Shown: positions 21,067-36,000 of the stretch, piece after piece | Numbering within the stretch: position 1 is the first letter of the stretch | Layout of the letters: the number at the start of each line of letters is the position of its first letter | Source: Branchiostoma floridae | Taxonomy: Eukaryota; Chordata; Leptocardii; Amphioxiformes; Branchiostomatidae | NCBI RefSeq assembly: GCF_000003815.2 | Contig: NC_049985.1 | Location: 9,478,247-9,538,246, forward strand | Direction: 5' to 3' | DNA: 60,000 nucleotides | Made by a program: the position numbers and the translations under genes | Notes under the pieces: generated by a model | The model's input: the letters and a program-made list of their open reading frames with translations, nothing else | Told to the model about the DNA's origin: nothing | Databases searched by the model: none

Positions 21067-24000
21067 CTGGGGAAAAATAAACAACAGTTGGCAAACAGCT
21101 GTACAGAAAAAAAGTGCAGTAAGATGTTATAGCTTGTATATTCATAGGTGAGTTTGAGACTAACTTCAATCATTGATTCAATCATTGTTCTGACAAAAAA
21201 AGAACTGTTTTCTGCACAATGCCACATAACTTGGCCAAGTAGGTTGTATGAGTTGCAAAAGTGGATGCAAGTTACAAGATTTACTAAAATAAGTACACCT
21301 TACACCTTAAACCTAGCCATGTTCATGTTTTCTGTGTCTAGTTTGCAAAAAAAATACATGGAACACTGCCCTAGTTACATAAAGATCATTTCAGAGTTAA
21401 AGTTAAGAAGCCAAATTTGCAGATCAGACCCAACTCACTTGGACTTGAGCCTGGCCATGGGTGCGGGCGCGCCGGATGTCTGGTTCTGGGCAGGTCTGGA
21501 TGAGGGAGGACTGGGAGTCAGACTAGCTGTTAAACAACTGAGAGAGACACGGACAGAACAGGGAGGAAAAGAAGCTCAGAATCACAGATACAACTACACA
21601 CAAGAACAGACTCCTGCTCAATTACTGGAACACATCCAGACTCCTGTCTGATTTGAAGCCTCCATGGCAAGAGGAGAGGGTATTGCAGATTAAAAGCATG
21701 GCAGGCATGCAGGATGGCTAGGAGATAGAAAACACCACATAGGAGGAAGTCTTGAAGTATTTCTATTCATAGTCATCACCAGGGTCCTGGAAATTAGCCA
21801 GGTTTTCATTAGGGTAATCAATAAAGTGCAGGATGAAGTCACATTACACGTTTCAATCTGGCTTCATCCCTACCAAAGAGTGGAAGTAGAGGCTGCAGTA
21901 CGATATTACATGGAATGAAACACATGAACCAAAGAACCCAATCACAGCTGCATTCACCACAACTCATGCAGAAGAGCAGAGAGATTTTCCATTGATGCGC
22001 AAGGAAGACGACGTGCGTAACATGGCATACATGCATTCTGAAAGGGAGAAAACCTTACAAATGGACCACATGCTTAAAAGACATTAGAAATTAAAGGATT
22101 GGTCAGTTGAAGATGGAGGTAGCATGAAATGATTAGTGATGTGGAAGACGATTTCTTTTACAATTGTTTACAACTTCCAACAAATATGTATGAATCATGG
22201 AACTGAGCAGGGCATTGCTTTACAAGCACACGTACGGGGCCGACCGGCCATGCCCTACTTACACGAACTTCCTGGGGTGTTTGGTTTTCCTCCTTTTGAC
22301 CGCATTTGTAACAACAAGACGTACAATCTTAGGACATAAATCCACCACGTAAAAAACAAGTCCAAAACCAAACTCTTCCAGAATAATCCAACAGATTTTC
22401 TGACAATTATATGCATATGATGTACAAATTTTTTTGATGTCATTCTTTTACAACTTTCAATGAATTTCAAATTTTTAAACAATAAAGAATTTAAAAAAAT
22501 TAAACAAATACACACCACAATTTGAACTTAAAGAAATAAAATAAAATGGCAAAAAAAATGATAAAAACAAAGATCTCGGGATAAAATATGGGAAGCTGAA
22601 GAAGTACTCACAAAGGTTCTGGCTTGGTACTGGGCTGACAATTCTGGTTCTGGTTTGCTGTTGGGATAAGGAAAAATGTGTTATTGAATGGGTCTGGCAA
22701 GAGATTCACACTGACAACACAGGCTCACATGATGGCACATCTAACATGAATCTACCATTTCCTCACAATCTTAACACTTGAGAAAGAACAGCGTTTGAGG
22801 AACATGCATCTATATGCTTGCAAAAGGACATGCCAGAGTCTTATTCACATGCAGAGATGCAGTACTATTCCGATTTCAATCTCAGTAAATGTAAACTTCC
22901 GATACCAGCAGAAAAGTATGAAAATTAAAAGTGGATGATGCAAAAAAGGTAGGCATGGACAAGAAAGTCCAGCTAGGAACAACAGAAGACAAACAAGCTG
23001 TTAGTTTGCTATGAGTGGTCAGTGGAATCAGTGCTATCAATGGAAGGAGGGAACTTGTTACACTGATCAAATCAGTCAGTCATGAAGAGTTAGTGGGCAA
23101 TCTTGATTGTCACTGATAGATTCCCATTTGTGTGTATTTTTGTCAAAATAATTAGCAGATAGTTGAGCAAGGTTGTTAGAAAAGCTCTTGCAAAAACTGA
23201 GTGGACTCCTCGCAGTTATTATTGTCAGCATAATCAGTGAAACATTTGTGGGATAAGTGCTGATTTGTGACTGTCCACCAGTGACGCCAGGACTGACTCA
23301 CAGGACAGATGGAGAGAGGAGTAGACAGGGTTGTTGAGGTGCGTGCCTCCCTGCAGCCTGGTCAGCTGTGGGCTGGACTGGGATGACTGCGTGTCGTTCG
23401 ACGATCTGGAGATCAGCGATTCCGAACTGCTGCTGTGGGAGTTGCTGTACGCGCCTGAAGAATCTGGGAAGGACAGACAACATTCTTACTTAGCTGTGAC
23501 ACAGATAAATACAAAAGTACAAATACTGTTACATATTCAATGATAAAAGCAATCAACACATTCTGATTGGACAAATCGACTTTCAAACAACAAAAGAAAA
23601 GAGACAGAAGGACCCACTTTCTGTAGACTTGGTAGTTGAGTTGGTCCTGGTGGGAGACCTGGGTGCAGGGGTGGGGTTAGGGCTGTACATCCCCACGGGT
23701 CGGTTGGCTTTAGTGGGCTTGGCGGAGGCTGGGGGAGGGGCCGGTGGGGCTGCAGTGGGAGGTGGGACTGATGGCATCGGGAACTGGGCATTTTTGGCAA
23801 CTTCCCGAGGGGAGGCCACTGGCAGAGCTCTGGTCCCTCGATAGGACAGCTCCTGGCCTTCTGGTGCTGTCTTAAAAATCTGAAGGAAAGAGCAAAAAGG
23901 TGTCATTTATTATTTCTCAAAAGACATCTGACAGAGCAAAAAACATACAAATGAAGGAAAGGTGTCATTTATCATTTGTCAAATGTTCAACAGTTGTCTG

Positions 24001-27000
24001 ACATACTTGAAATGTATTGTTGGCAAGATTTTAACATGAAAAGTAAACCATGGAAGAAAGGTAAACATCTTAAAGCTCCATGTAGGTCAGCAGGACAAGG
24101 TTTAAAATGACATACCTGTTCATGGTTGGATATGAGGATCTCCACGATGATGTTCTGGAACTTGATGTCCATGATGGCGGCAACCGTCTCCTCTGCTGGT
24201 CTCATCAAGGTGGGGCCGAACACCACGCCCAGGTTTGGCTTGGACATCAGGTTTTTCTTGGAATGATTTGCAACACTGCAGGTGTCACAACAGAGACCAT
24301 CACTATAGATACCATGAAACCCTCAAAATTCAAGGTTAACTACAGGCTATGAGTGACCAATCACTGGTAAACTTAGTATAAATGGTCAAGACGAATTATC
24401 ATGGAAGCTCATCTGTGTTGGTAGTAATTATATTACAATGGTAACCTTTATTTTAACACAAATGTCATTAGTATTGATTCTAAAGAAGCCGACGGTGGTC
24501 ATTGAAAATTTGATCCATGTATACCTTTGTGTTGAAAGAAAGTTAAGCATTGTACTAAACTCTAAGACAAAGACCAAACTGCTCTATCGGTACTTTTCCA
24601 AGCAACTTCCGCTAAAGTTGAAGTTCTTTTACATGTGTTTCTTGGCATGTGATCTTAATCTCACAACACAGTATGTGGACCAATATAGAGTTCAAACTCC
24701 CAGGCACCTTTGACCCTCTGCTGGTATCAGGAAGTCAGATTCTGAGAGGAAAAGTTGGAGTTCCTCGACAAGAATAAATTTTGTCTTGTAGTAGATCAAC
24801 AGTTCTCTAATTAATTGATTAACAACAGTCATAGTGGAAATGGGAGGAACTGCAGTGAGATACCCACTTGAGTAAGTGACCAATCAGCATGTCCAGCATC
24901 TCAAAGTTGCTCTCAGGCAGCTGATGCACCAGCCTGTGGATGTCGTTGATCCTCAAGGTCCTGGACTCTTGCTCTAAACAAACAAACAAACAAACAACAA
25001 CTTGTTAAAACTAGCATTTAAGATAGTTAATACCGGTAGCCTGTCTTGATAGCATTGACAATTTTGTTCATATCTTTAGCTAGCGCTAAAACTTGTCCAC
25101 ATACTGACACTTTACTTGATAAGCCTAACAATACATATCATACCATCACATGACCTAATATGACCTAATGGATATTTGCTCATGTTTGTCTTTCCACTCT
25201 CAAAAGAGGAATATCCCTTCAATCAAAGGCAGTGGAACTACTGATTAATGTACATATTGTATATAAGGGTATGTATTAGTACATGAAGTATCGTAATACT
25301 TACTTGCTGCATTTATAAACTCTTGGTGTAGCTTGAATGTCAGTAGTGGTTCAGGTAACCCTCTGGAATGGACAAGCTAATATTAGTTTTGAAAAACATT
25401 CACTTTTGAGTGAGTTTTCATCAATTACATTGTGTTTCTGGAACAAAACTAAAAGCAAAATAGAGGAACATTTACTTCTTACATAGATAAGTCTGAGTGC
25501 TGATAATCCTTTTTGTCCTAAAGGACAACTTAAGGTTCTATCATAGTGTGGTGGGCACATTGGAAAAGCATTAGTACACTACAGTGTACTGACATAGAAA
25601 GTGATTTCTGAGATTATCGCATATCGTCGATAGCTAAAAATGTTCTTGCTGTACAAAAGCAAACCCCCAGAATTTTCACGTTTGTAAAATATGCTTTCAC
25701 TTAAGGCACAAAACTACAGAAATGAATATCAAATTCTAAACTGATATGTCTGGCTTATTCCTACCAACGTGAAGTGCAAACGAAAACAGGACAGTTATGT
25801 AGACAGACAGGCACAAGCATGCAAGCAAGCAAAGTTCTACCTGTGCTTCTGCACATATTTTAGTGTGCACACTACATGTGATAAATCATAACATACCAGA
25901 TACAAAAGTTGGTGGTGGTGAGTTGACATGACTTGATATGAACTACCTTTTGCAGAACTATGCCTGAATCACTTTATAGTACTGAGGACAAGTAATGCAG
26001 CAATAGACTGATCCCGTCAACGTGTCAACAATTTCACCAATGATGGCATGGCAATTAGTGATTTGACCAAAAGTGACTGCATGTGTGTCCAATAATTGCA
26101 TTTTATGCTTTTATTTTGCATTTCTATGTTTTGTTTCATGAAGGGGTTGGGCTAGATTTTGAATGGTTATCTTCAATTTTCCTACAAAGAAACTTACACT
26201 TTCTTCATCTTGCTTGCATAATGTCTGGCAATATTTGGTATTTACTATTATGTTTCAGCTGATTTCAACCAGAAAGTGAGTGTAAACACAACAGTGTGCA
26301 TCTTATCTTGATTTTTCTACCCCTGGTAGAACTACAAGTGAACCAGCAAAGTTATATCATCCAGGAAAACTGTACTAGATGCTGCACAAAGGCAAACAAG
26401 AGTTTGTATATGAACCCTCTCACATTTCGCTAGGTTACATAAAGATTAAAAACAAGAAAGACAATGTTACACTTAGACTTACAGACACTTGCAAATTAAA
26501 TGTAGGAAGCCTGACACAGGGCAAGATGTTATAAAGATAATGGTGTTTTCACTAATTTTAGTAATTCTAGTCATTGTAGACTGCTTACAGAATTGTCCAT
26601 TGTGAGCAAGACAAATCTTGTAACACATTAATTTGCTTCTGGTTAAGAGGTTGTGTTATTTGACTGTTGACTACCGGTAAAGCTCTTTTTTGTGCAAATT
26701 GCAAACTTATCTGGTTTAAGATGGATGAAATGCCTGTGTAGGGTAGTGGCGCAAATAAAACCAAGCCTGTCTAACTTTACACACGGCACCATAGAAAAAG
26801 ATGTAAATGAAACAAAACCGTTGTGTTGTACTAGCTACCAACAGAGGACCAGAAGCACATGTGAGTACTCACACATTATGGAATGCACTCGATGGTGGGC
26901 TATAGCAGTCACAAACAATAGAACAATGGCAATTCAGTCAAAACCTTTTGGAACCAACCTGAACCAAAATGCAAGCAGGGTTGCCATTCTTCTTCATGCA

Positions 27001-30000
27001 ATATCATAGCAATATTATTTGTTTTTTACCATTCTTTACATTCAGGTTTGACCCTACTGTCACATGTCACCAGTGCTAACAAAATGCACATTTCCTCCTT
27101 TGTTTATTAGTGTTAATACAACATTAAGTGCAGTAAGAAGCACATATATACCACAGCTTGGAGCATGGACATGAAGATGAGCTACAGAGACATACACTGG
27201 CAGTGAGAGTGAAGAACTCAGCAGACAAGGACACATGGTACACACACTGATGATAACGCACATGCTACAACATGGATATCACTCTATGTTAGCAACACAT
27301 ACATGTACATGCAACACCGAGAACCAACACAAACATAAACCAGTGCGAAATGTAAGCCTGTATCCTTTGTTGGTTTGTCTATCAAGAAACACAATCCACC
27401 TTGAACATACGACAAACTACTCCTGGTACTAAAAAGCCCCCCTACCTGAAGTAGTTTTTCAGCGCGCTGGTGATGGTTTTGATCTCGTACTCGTCCAAAT
27501 CGACCTTGTCTGCTTTTCTCCTGTCTACTGAGGACACCAACAACAAACATGGGTTCATCAGTCACACGCATCAAAAGAGGAGAACTATGTCAGTCTTAAA
27601 AAGTGTATTGGGTTATGAGAGCATTTCTTCATGGTCTTCTTACAATCCATTCTACATTAGCATCACATGGTACTGAGACCCAAACTGTAAATGTCAAGAT
27701 GAACAACAACATTTAGCAAAACTATACATCTCAAACCAGTGTTACATACCTAGACACAGTTCTGTTAGCTTCTTGACTTTCGAGTTGACGCCCACTACCC
27801 TGTACAGGCCCTGCTCCTCAATACCTGATGGGTAGACGGGAAAATCAGCGGAATAGAAGATGCAATCTTCAGGATACTGTACATGTGTAATGTTCTCCTA
27901 CATGTACCTTCACCACTGAGGTAATATTTTTTACATTGTCTTTGTTGGCTGACTTTTTGCTTGGTAGGTTTGTGAAACACAAAAATGCAAGGTTATATTT
28001 TCATGTCTTTTGGTCTTCCTCCAGGTACTGCACTACAAGGTCCTACAAGCGATTGTTACACCAGTAAGCTCTACTGTAAATCTTGAAACTTCCAGTTTTC
28101 TTGGAGACCTCTCCATTGCAGATTCCTTACACCATGAATACGCCTTTCCAATGTGTTACGACTGCATTACAGAATTGTTTCAATCCTGAATTGTAAAATC
28201 GTAGAAAACTCCTACTGTGAAACAGAGCAACCGCAAAAGTAAATGGATTATCTCTAAAACGTACCTCTTGTCTCTATAGACTGAATACATCTCTTGATGA
28301 AGGTGAACCCTATGTCATTCAGCAAGTCTGTGGGAGGAGCAGTTCAGATAGTGACAAACAATATACACTTCAGTCCCATAACCAACATGTTATGCTGTTG
28401 CAGTACCAATAGCTGTTACAAGAGGGAGTTATTAATGAAACATGATGGAACCATACATTGGAGAGATATAAGAGAATTGTAAGTACGAGATTACCTAAAG
28501 AAAGAACCAAATCCCCCATTCACCATAAATGCATTGAACTATAATACTACATTGATCACATAGAGTGTAAAATGTTAAGCTGGCTAAACAAATATGCTGT
28601 GAGCACTGTTATGATTTCAAGATTTGTTGGCCAGATTTTAAAAACATTTTTTCTAATTTTTCTGTAGTTTGAGTCAGCATCTACTATCAACAAGACTACT
28701 TGCACTAATGGGGGATTCTAAAAAAATGTGGGTACAGTAAAAAAATATGTAATCGGTCACAGCTCTGTCATACAGATATGATGTTTAGTTTTCAGTCATA
28801 TGTTACCATGGGCAACAAAGACATATGACCTAGTGGAAGAGTGGACCACTAACCAAATAATAACTTCAAAAACTGTTGTCTTTCAAAGGGTTGAAAACTA
28901 AACATCAGATCTGCTAGACTGCAATGGCCCATCACTTCCAGGGACAAACTACACATTGTTGATTAAAACATGTATCTAACAACAGTGGTAGTCAACACTG
29001 AACTGGACCACATGTAGGTGTGTTACAGGGAAGCCACAGTCCCCTGGTACATCATGACAGTTGGAACATGTTCTGATGCCCACTGCAAGGGCCAGGCAAG
29101 TCTAATCCTGCCCGTGGTGTTTGGACGGTGGGATGCTGGGAAGAACGTGAGGATTTGTCGGGACGGACTGCAGTGGGTATCAGGGTACTGTTGGGGCTCC
29201 TGGCAGGCACAGAACACAACGGGACTCTGTAGGGTTACTGTGGTGTTAGGGTTTACAGTACAGTACAGTACAGACGTCCTGACAGGGAAATATCTCAGTA
29301 ATAGGTTTTTACATCAAGATGTTTGGTATACATGCTACAGGTAACCTTTGACAACATAACTGTCACTACAGATGCATATGCATGAATGCCCTTGGTATAC
29401 AGTACATGTCTATCCATGGCAACAAAGTGTTAAGTTTGTATTGCAATGTGCTCTTCACTTAAGGTTCTTAAATACAATTGTTTGGTATGTTGGTGTACTT
29501 CTTTTACCCTTCCACTTTCAAATAACCCTTATCTGTTGCCAATACTAAACATATTACGTATTTTACTTTAGAGCATAACATCTGCACACACATTGATTCT
29601 GGTCTTTTTACAAATCAATTAAAAAAGGACATACCAGAGTGGTTGCATTGCTGAAAAATGTTCATGCAAACTGGATCTTGCATGCTTGCAAACTAGTACT
29701 ATTCCCAAACGAGAGAGTATATAATATTTGTCATGAAACTATTAAAAAACAGGCAATACCCATATAAAAGTTTGCTGGCAGCTACGGTACATGTAAAATG
29801 TATATGTTGTCATGACTTGCCACAACTGTGCCATGGTGTCACACTTTCTCGTACAAAACTGTTTGCATTGCATCTGACTTACATGCAACAGCACAGAGCT
29901 AGTTTGAACAGATAACATTGCCATTGCTGTGGACGACAACAAAGCTAAAGCTACTGTTACAGCTAGGCTATGTGGACGATGGCCTGCCAGGAGTCCGAAC

Positions 30001-33000
30001 AGCAACGGGGGACGAACACAGAGACACTAACCATGTCGGAGTACCATCCACCTGCACCCCGGAGAAGGACAAGTCTCCGTACCTGTGATTGACTCCACAC
30101 TACTCTTCTTTGTGACTAAGAATGGCATTACATTCCAGACTGGAACAGGATAAGGTGCTGTGAATAAGGGTGGACAAACGGCCAAGGCAAGGACATAACA
30201 TAGCAGCTGGTGGGGACGGCAATGGCAGGGCAACAGTCAAGCAGCTTTCAACCAAACACAACTCTGTAGCTTGGAATGTTTTCAGGACTGTTCCATCATT
30301 TTCTTTGAATCACAAATCACAGAGCGTTCTTGAAATTGGTATCTCAGAAAGGAGGAAAAGTTCTGTCAATCAGAATTACAAAGAAGGCTGTGCAATAATC
30401 CAAACAACTGACAGAAAATTACATTACAAAAAAAAGAAGAAAGAATCCTCTACTGGCTCTACGGCGACAACAATTTCTTAAATCATTATCATTCATGGCT
30501 GAGCTGTCCATAACTGTTGTTCTCCCATATTTACTAAAAATACAAAAATTATAGTCTAATGATTGTCATGGGCTTGGGTTTCGTCCTGACAAAAATAAAC
30601 ACAACAAAAAAACCAAGGGGGGTTAACAATGTGTTAGTGCAAGTAGTCTTGATGAATAAGGTAACCCATAACTACAGCATGGTGCCGACACACACCGCAC
30701 CATAGCAACGACCTCTGACCTTGTGACCCAACAAGGTTCTTATCCCGGAAGAACGATCGAAAATAACTTCTAGGACTGGAATCTGTAACATGGTATTGGT
30801 TAACAACCCTGGGTTTAACAGTTTAGTTATGAACGTGCTAGTTATTGACAGGTTAAGTTACCGATGAAGCCATGCAGTGATGTCTGGTTAATGAATATGG
30901 ACATGCACCAGTGAACAGTAACTTTAACTTCGTGATTTGTGCAAAATTAACAGCATGCCATTATGAATGACCTGTGAACAGAACTGAAACTTTGTGAAAA
31001 AGAAGGACTTAGCACCCAAGACACCAGCAAAACTAAACAATTAACATCAACGTTATAGACTATGTAATAAATCAAAATTACAACAAGCACTTTATCCGTC
31101 TTATGTCAAATTACTGTCTACTGCATGCAAATATATGAATGATAACACTACATTATATTACATGAGAAATTAGACAATCTATAAATCATCAGTAAATATA
31201 TGAATCAGCTGTGACATAAAACCAGGAATGGTCAGACAGATGACATCACAAATGGAACACAAACAAACTAGCAATGTGCAAAAGGAATTCCCCGAACACA
31301 AAGGTGAAAACTTAGGATGAACAGTTAAACTTTTTGGTAATTTCTCTTTGGAATCTACAACTTTTGGTTTCCAATGGCTGTCCAAATTAGCGATTTTACA
31401 ATGTTGATATACATGTAGCAATATCCCTATCTCTTGTCAACTTACTTTCTTCAGTTGAAGATGGCGTACCAGGCACTTGGTAGATCTGAAATGAGATAAC
31501 AAGTGATTGAATCAAGAGTCACAGGCATAGTCCATTAAGTATTAGTCAGTGAGGGAAGATGTAATGGCCATTTCAAACACTTGCTTGAGTGGGACAGGCT
31601 GCACTCTGGTGAACCTGGTTTCCTCCCAGGAATAGAAACCAGGGACTCAACAGAGTCTGGCAGAGAAATGCCTTTTGTTGTTGGAAGATTTCAATGATAA
31701 TTTTAAAATTTCCTGGGATAATAAAATATCACCTGCTGTGTGTAAGAAACTGATTCTCTCTGCAGTTTCCATGTCCAAGTACTGGATCGTGATGCTGTGT
31801 AATTGATAATTACAAAGTCTACAGATGGACAATTTTGGGCTTCTTCCATGGATATTGTTTTTGAATGGCCCTTACATGTACCTGTTAAAGTATAGGTATT
31901 TCCACCACAACCACAACAAGCAAAACAAATGAAAAAAGGAAAATGATGGAAATAAAAGAGAGTAAAGGAAAATAAAATAAAATACAAAAGAAATTCAAAC
32001 CAAGATCACGAGAAAAAAAATTCATTACTCCCAGTTATTAGTGTGAGCCCCTTTTCAAGTTGCCAAACCGGGGAGGCCAATTTCAGGTGAGATTACCGTT
32101 AAGCCTGACATGATTGAGTCACACAGGTACAAACGTGTCTAAGGTACCTTATGTCGGTATTCAGGTGGAGGCTGATAGGGCCCAATCTGAAAGAGTAACG
32201 ACTTTAACGATCATTAACTATACGTTTTATTGGATATTTACACACTCTACATATATTCTCTTTTCATGCCACGGTTTTGGAAGATTTAAAAAAATGAAAA
32301 AGAAAAAACTAAACAAAAAATTATGAAAAAATGCTGTACATGTTGATGGTGGAAAAAATCTCTTTGTTACTGTGTTTTGATTAGTTTATCTAGTCATTAG
32401 TTACTACAAAAAGGATCCCAAAAGTTGTGAAGAACCATGATGCCTAAGATATAGCAGTAATGATGCGTGACCATGCAGCAGGTGGGAAGCGGGTACTGAT
32501 GACTGTGAGGCATGATGAAGCACATTAGCCTAGTACAAGCCTAGCAAACGTGACTCATAATGTTCCCCCTAATCATACCCTGGACCACCATGCTCAACAT
32601 AGGGACATTTCTGTGAGACCTGCTTAGAGCAGTATCACCATTCCTGTTTTCCAACAACCAGTTAGAGGATCAGATCTGAGTGATGAGTTGAACAGGTTGG
32701 AAACAGTTATTGGTGAACCTACTGGTGAATAAAATAAAGTCTTTCAATCAGTGACTGATCTCACATCACAATCCAAGCAGTTTTGGGAGAAGATTTTTCT
32801 TGTAAGAGCTAGTCTAAACTAGCTTGGGTACCTGCTGATTATTACCGGGCCTGGTCTGGAAAACCAGAATGGGCCATATTAATCAAATAGTTCCCAGGCT
32901 GAGCCTAAACAGATAGAAAAGCTGGCTGTTCCAAGACTATGATTGGGGAAACACTATTGAGTGTGCATGCATTATGTATGTATGTTGTACAGAGGAACTT

Positions 33001-36000
33001 ACTGGTTCCTTGCCATCCATGGCCTCTAGCCACGCCTTTCTGTCGTCCTCAGACATGGCCTGTACAGTGATGGTCGTGGCCCTGCAGATAAAAACATCAT
33101 GTCTTATTATCTGTGTTCACTGGTTAACTGATCTCATAACTACAGACAGGGATCTAAAATAAGAAACATCTGACACTACCAGCATGTTTAACTTCCTTTG
33201 CAACTTGGACCAATAGTATAACTCATAAACTGTTAAAGTGAAAGGACGACTGGGTTCAACTGTCATTTGGTACATTATCCCCTCTTCTCCCCCAAGTGTA
33301 CATGCATGGCCATACATGTACCCCATAATGGCAGAATACTTAAGCTGCTTCTGAGCAGAAAGGTAGTTTCATCACCTAGCTAGCACAAGGAGACACTTAT
33401 ATCCAAGCCACAGCTACATGTATGTACCACAAGACCTCTAACACTAGTAAAAGGGCTTTTCAGCTTTGACCTCTTGGCCTACACTTACTACCATTATAGT
33501 ATACAGTGATGCTTGCTTACAGCATATTCTGGCACACCTGGTTATTGTGGTGTTACAAGCTTGGACACACTGGCTTGGCCTAGTTCTTTCATTTAGAATA
33601 AAAGCCAATCTTACAATTGACCAACAGGAAAAAAAGACAGCACCTCACAACAACTTAAGTAACTACAAATTATGGCTATAAAATGTTAAGAACAGCAGTA
33701 CCACAGGTAATGATGGAAGAAGAGCAGCTACAGCTGGGTCCTAATTTACTTTCATACCTTACTACTGGTCCATGTCGAGTTTGTTTTGATTACCTTCAAT
33801 AGAAGTTGACTCAATAGGAGGCAGATCCAATGAAACATCACAGGGCAGCACCAAGCTTTATTCTATATATCCCCAGACACCACACTCCAACGACCACAGT
33901 GTATGCGGGTGATCATTAAACAACAGGGCTTTTCCGCCACTCTTTCAACTTGGTTCTATAATGATCTAGGTATGCCACTAGTACTAAAAGCACATGGCTG
34001 ACAGGTTCTTGACAGTGATTGATTGTAAATATTTTGGTTCAACAGCTGAAATCGTGAGCTGACGATGGGTTGTTTAAACAATTACATCAACAGATGGGGG
34101 GGTCAGGGAAATACAAAATGAGGATTTTACCTATTAAATACTACAAACATGGCTTACCAAGACATGCCAAACTTTATCATTGATTTCTCCTTGTACAGAT
34201 GATAAAGTGATAAGGTACCCAGGTGAGAAAGACAGGTGTCCAAGTGTCTTATATACCCAGATAAGGTTACCTGGGCTGTTTTGTGTTTCCCAATCTTTCA
34301 TCACAACAATCTAACCTGACACAGTGGATACAAGGATGGGGAACGGAAGTGATATGCTACAGAGCTCTCTTAGTATCCGCTTTCCAAAGACTGTTACCAT
34401 AAGGATAGAACAAATGATACATGGATATGGACAAATGGATGCTATAACTTACTTGTTTATTTCTTCTTTGCTTCTAATAGGTGCAGGTGTAATTGACAAC
34501 TGTGTATGTTTGATTCTAAACTTGGTGACCCTGCACTCTTTGTTTTATCAATAACTTAAAATGATAAAAGTTATGTTTACATTTTTTTCATACAGGTCCT
34601 ATCATACATTACAGCCTACACATACATGTATGCATACATAAAAGTGAGAAATAATTTGTCTTTACCACCGGTGAACAAGATCTCTTTGGAGATATCAAAC
34701 ATTAAGTTTTTCCCCAGTGTCCCTTTTATTTCGACTTAAACTTTTAAGTCTATTGAACAGATGACTAGATATTATGACACAAAGCAGAGGAAAGAAATAC
34801 TAAGTTGTAAATGTAAGGAAACAAGACTCAAGCTTACTTGTCATTGGCCATGATGTCGAAGCAGAACCTCTTGTCTATGGAGTCTGACATTCTCCTGTGG
34901 AAGAATACACATGATTTCTCCTGAGTACAACAATCACACACATCATAAACCCTACTGTTACCGGGATGAAAAATCAATAATCCAGAAATCAGTCTAATGC
35001 GACTAGAAGACTTTAGTGTGTCCACATACCTTACACAGGACTTGAGAATTATTGTTTCTGTGCTGCTGGTCTGGAATATGAAAGAGCAAGTTGTGAAATG
35101 AATGGTACAAAACAGAACACAGCCTACAGCCTACTCACTGTAAGTGCTATGAAGTAGACAGTTGATATTTACCCCTGAGATATTAAAACTTTCCTGTTTA
35201 GCTGTTGCTCTTGTTAAGGAGACCATGAAACACTGTTCAAAGCTGTAGATATACAAAACACAGTTACATACCCAAACTGTATTCACAACTAACAACTGAC
35301 GGCTTTCAGGTCATGGCACAGGTAGTCAATCCAGTGCATGTACTACACCTCCTTTGCCACTGTTGGCAATGGAAGTCAACTGGGACAAAGGGACAAAGTC
35401 CAAGACAGTGTGACGCAAAGATTTGTCGTCTTTTGTGTGGCCAAGGATTACATACTGCATTCCAAAACTGTTGAAACAGTTACAGTACAAAACAAGCTGA
35501 ATCCAGTCTCCAAATAGTTTTTACATGGACTGCCACTGGCGGTGGCAACTGGCTAGAGCTGGAATGTTAGCCCTCGATAACCAGATCATTAAATCTGCAT
35601 TAGTCTGCGGTACAGCCTTCACCTCTGCCCAGATTAAACACTGATTTGTCATGTGGATTTTTAGTGATGACAGCGGCTTAAACACCACACCCTGTGTAAG
35701 GCATATAAGCTGTGTAACACCCATCCATCTTAGCTGTATCTATTCACTTATTTATTCAGTTTTACCACATTTGTGGAAGGATTGACACAACAGGTGACTA
35801 ACACCTTGGCAAGATGTCAGCCCAGGGACCAGATTGCAAGGTTTGATCCACTCATTTTGAGAATGAGAATGATTTATTTGTAACGTCACAGCCTTAAAAC
35901 CTTAACATGTATCACCTAACTAGAGCAAAGATCTGGAGTATTACATAATGGGGCTTGTAGTGACAAAAGCAGAGCATTCGAACCTGCCAAACTTAAGGAG

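Noticed and set aside
21148-21651. 167-codon plus-strand frame
   Set aside because: Overlaps the supported minus-strand linker exon 21526-21439 and intron; no recognisable motif.
23298-23483. Minus-strand frame rich in Gln/Pro across the GRAF serine-rich exon
   Set aside because: Wrong phase; the neighbouring exons require the Ser-rich frame.
29018-29344. 108-codon plus-strand frame
   Set aside because: No domain and no splice context; within a GRAF intron.
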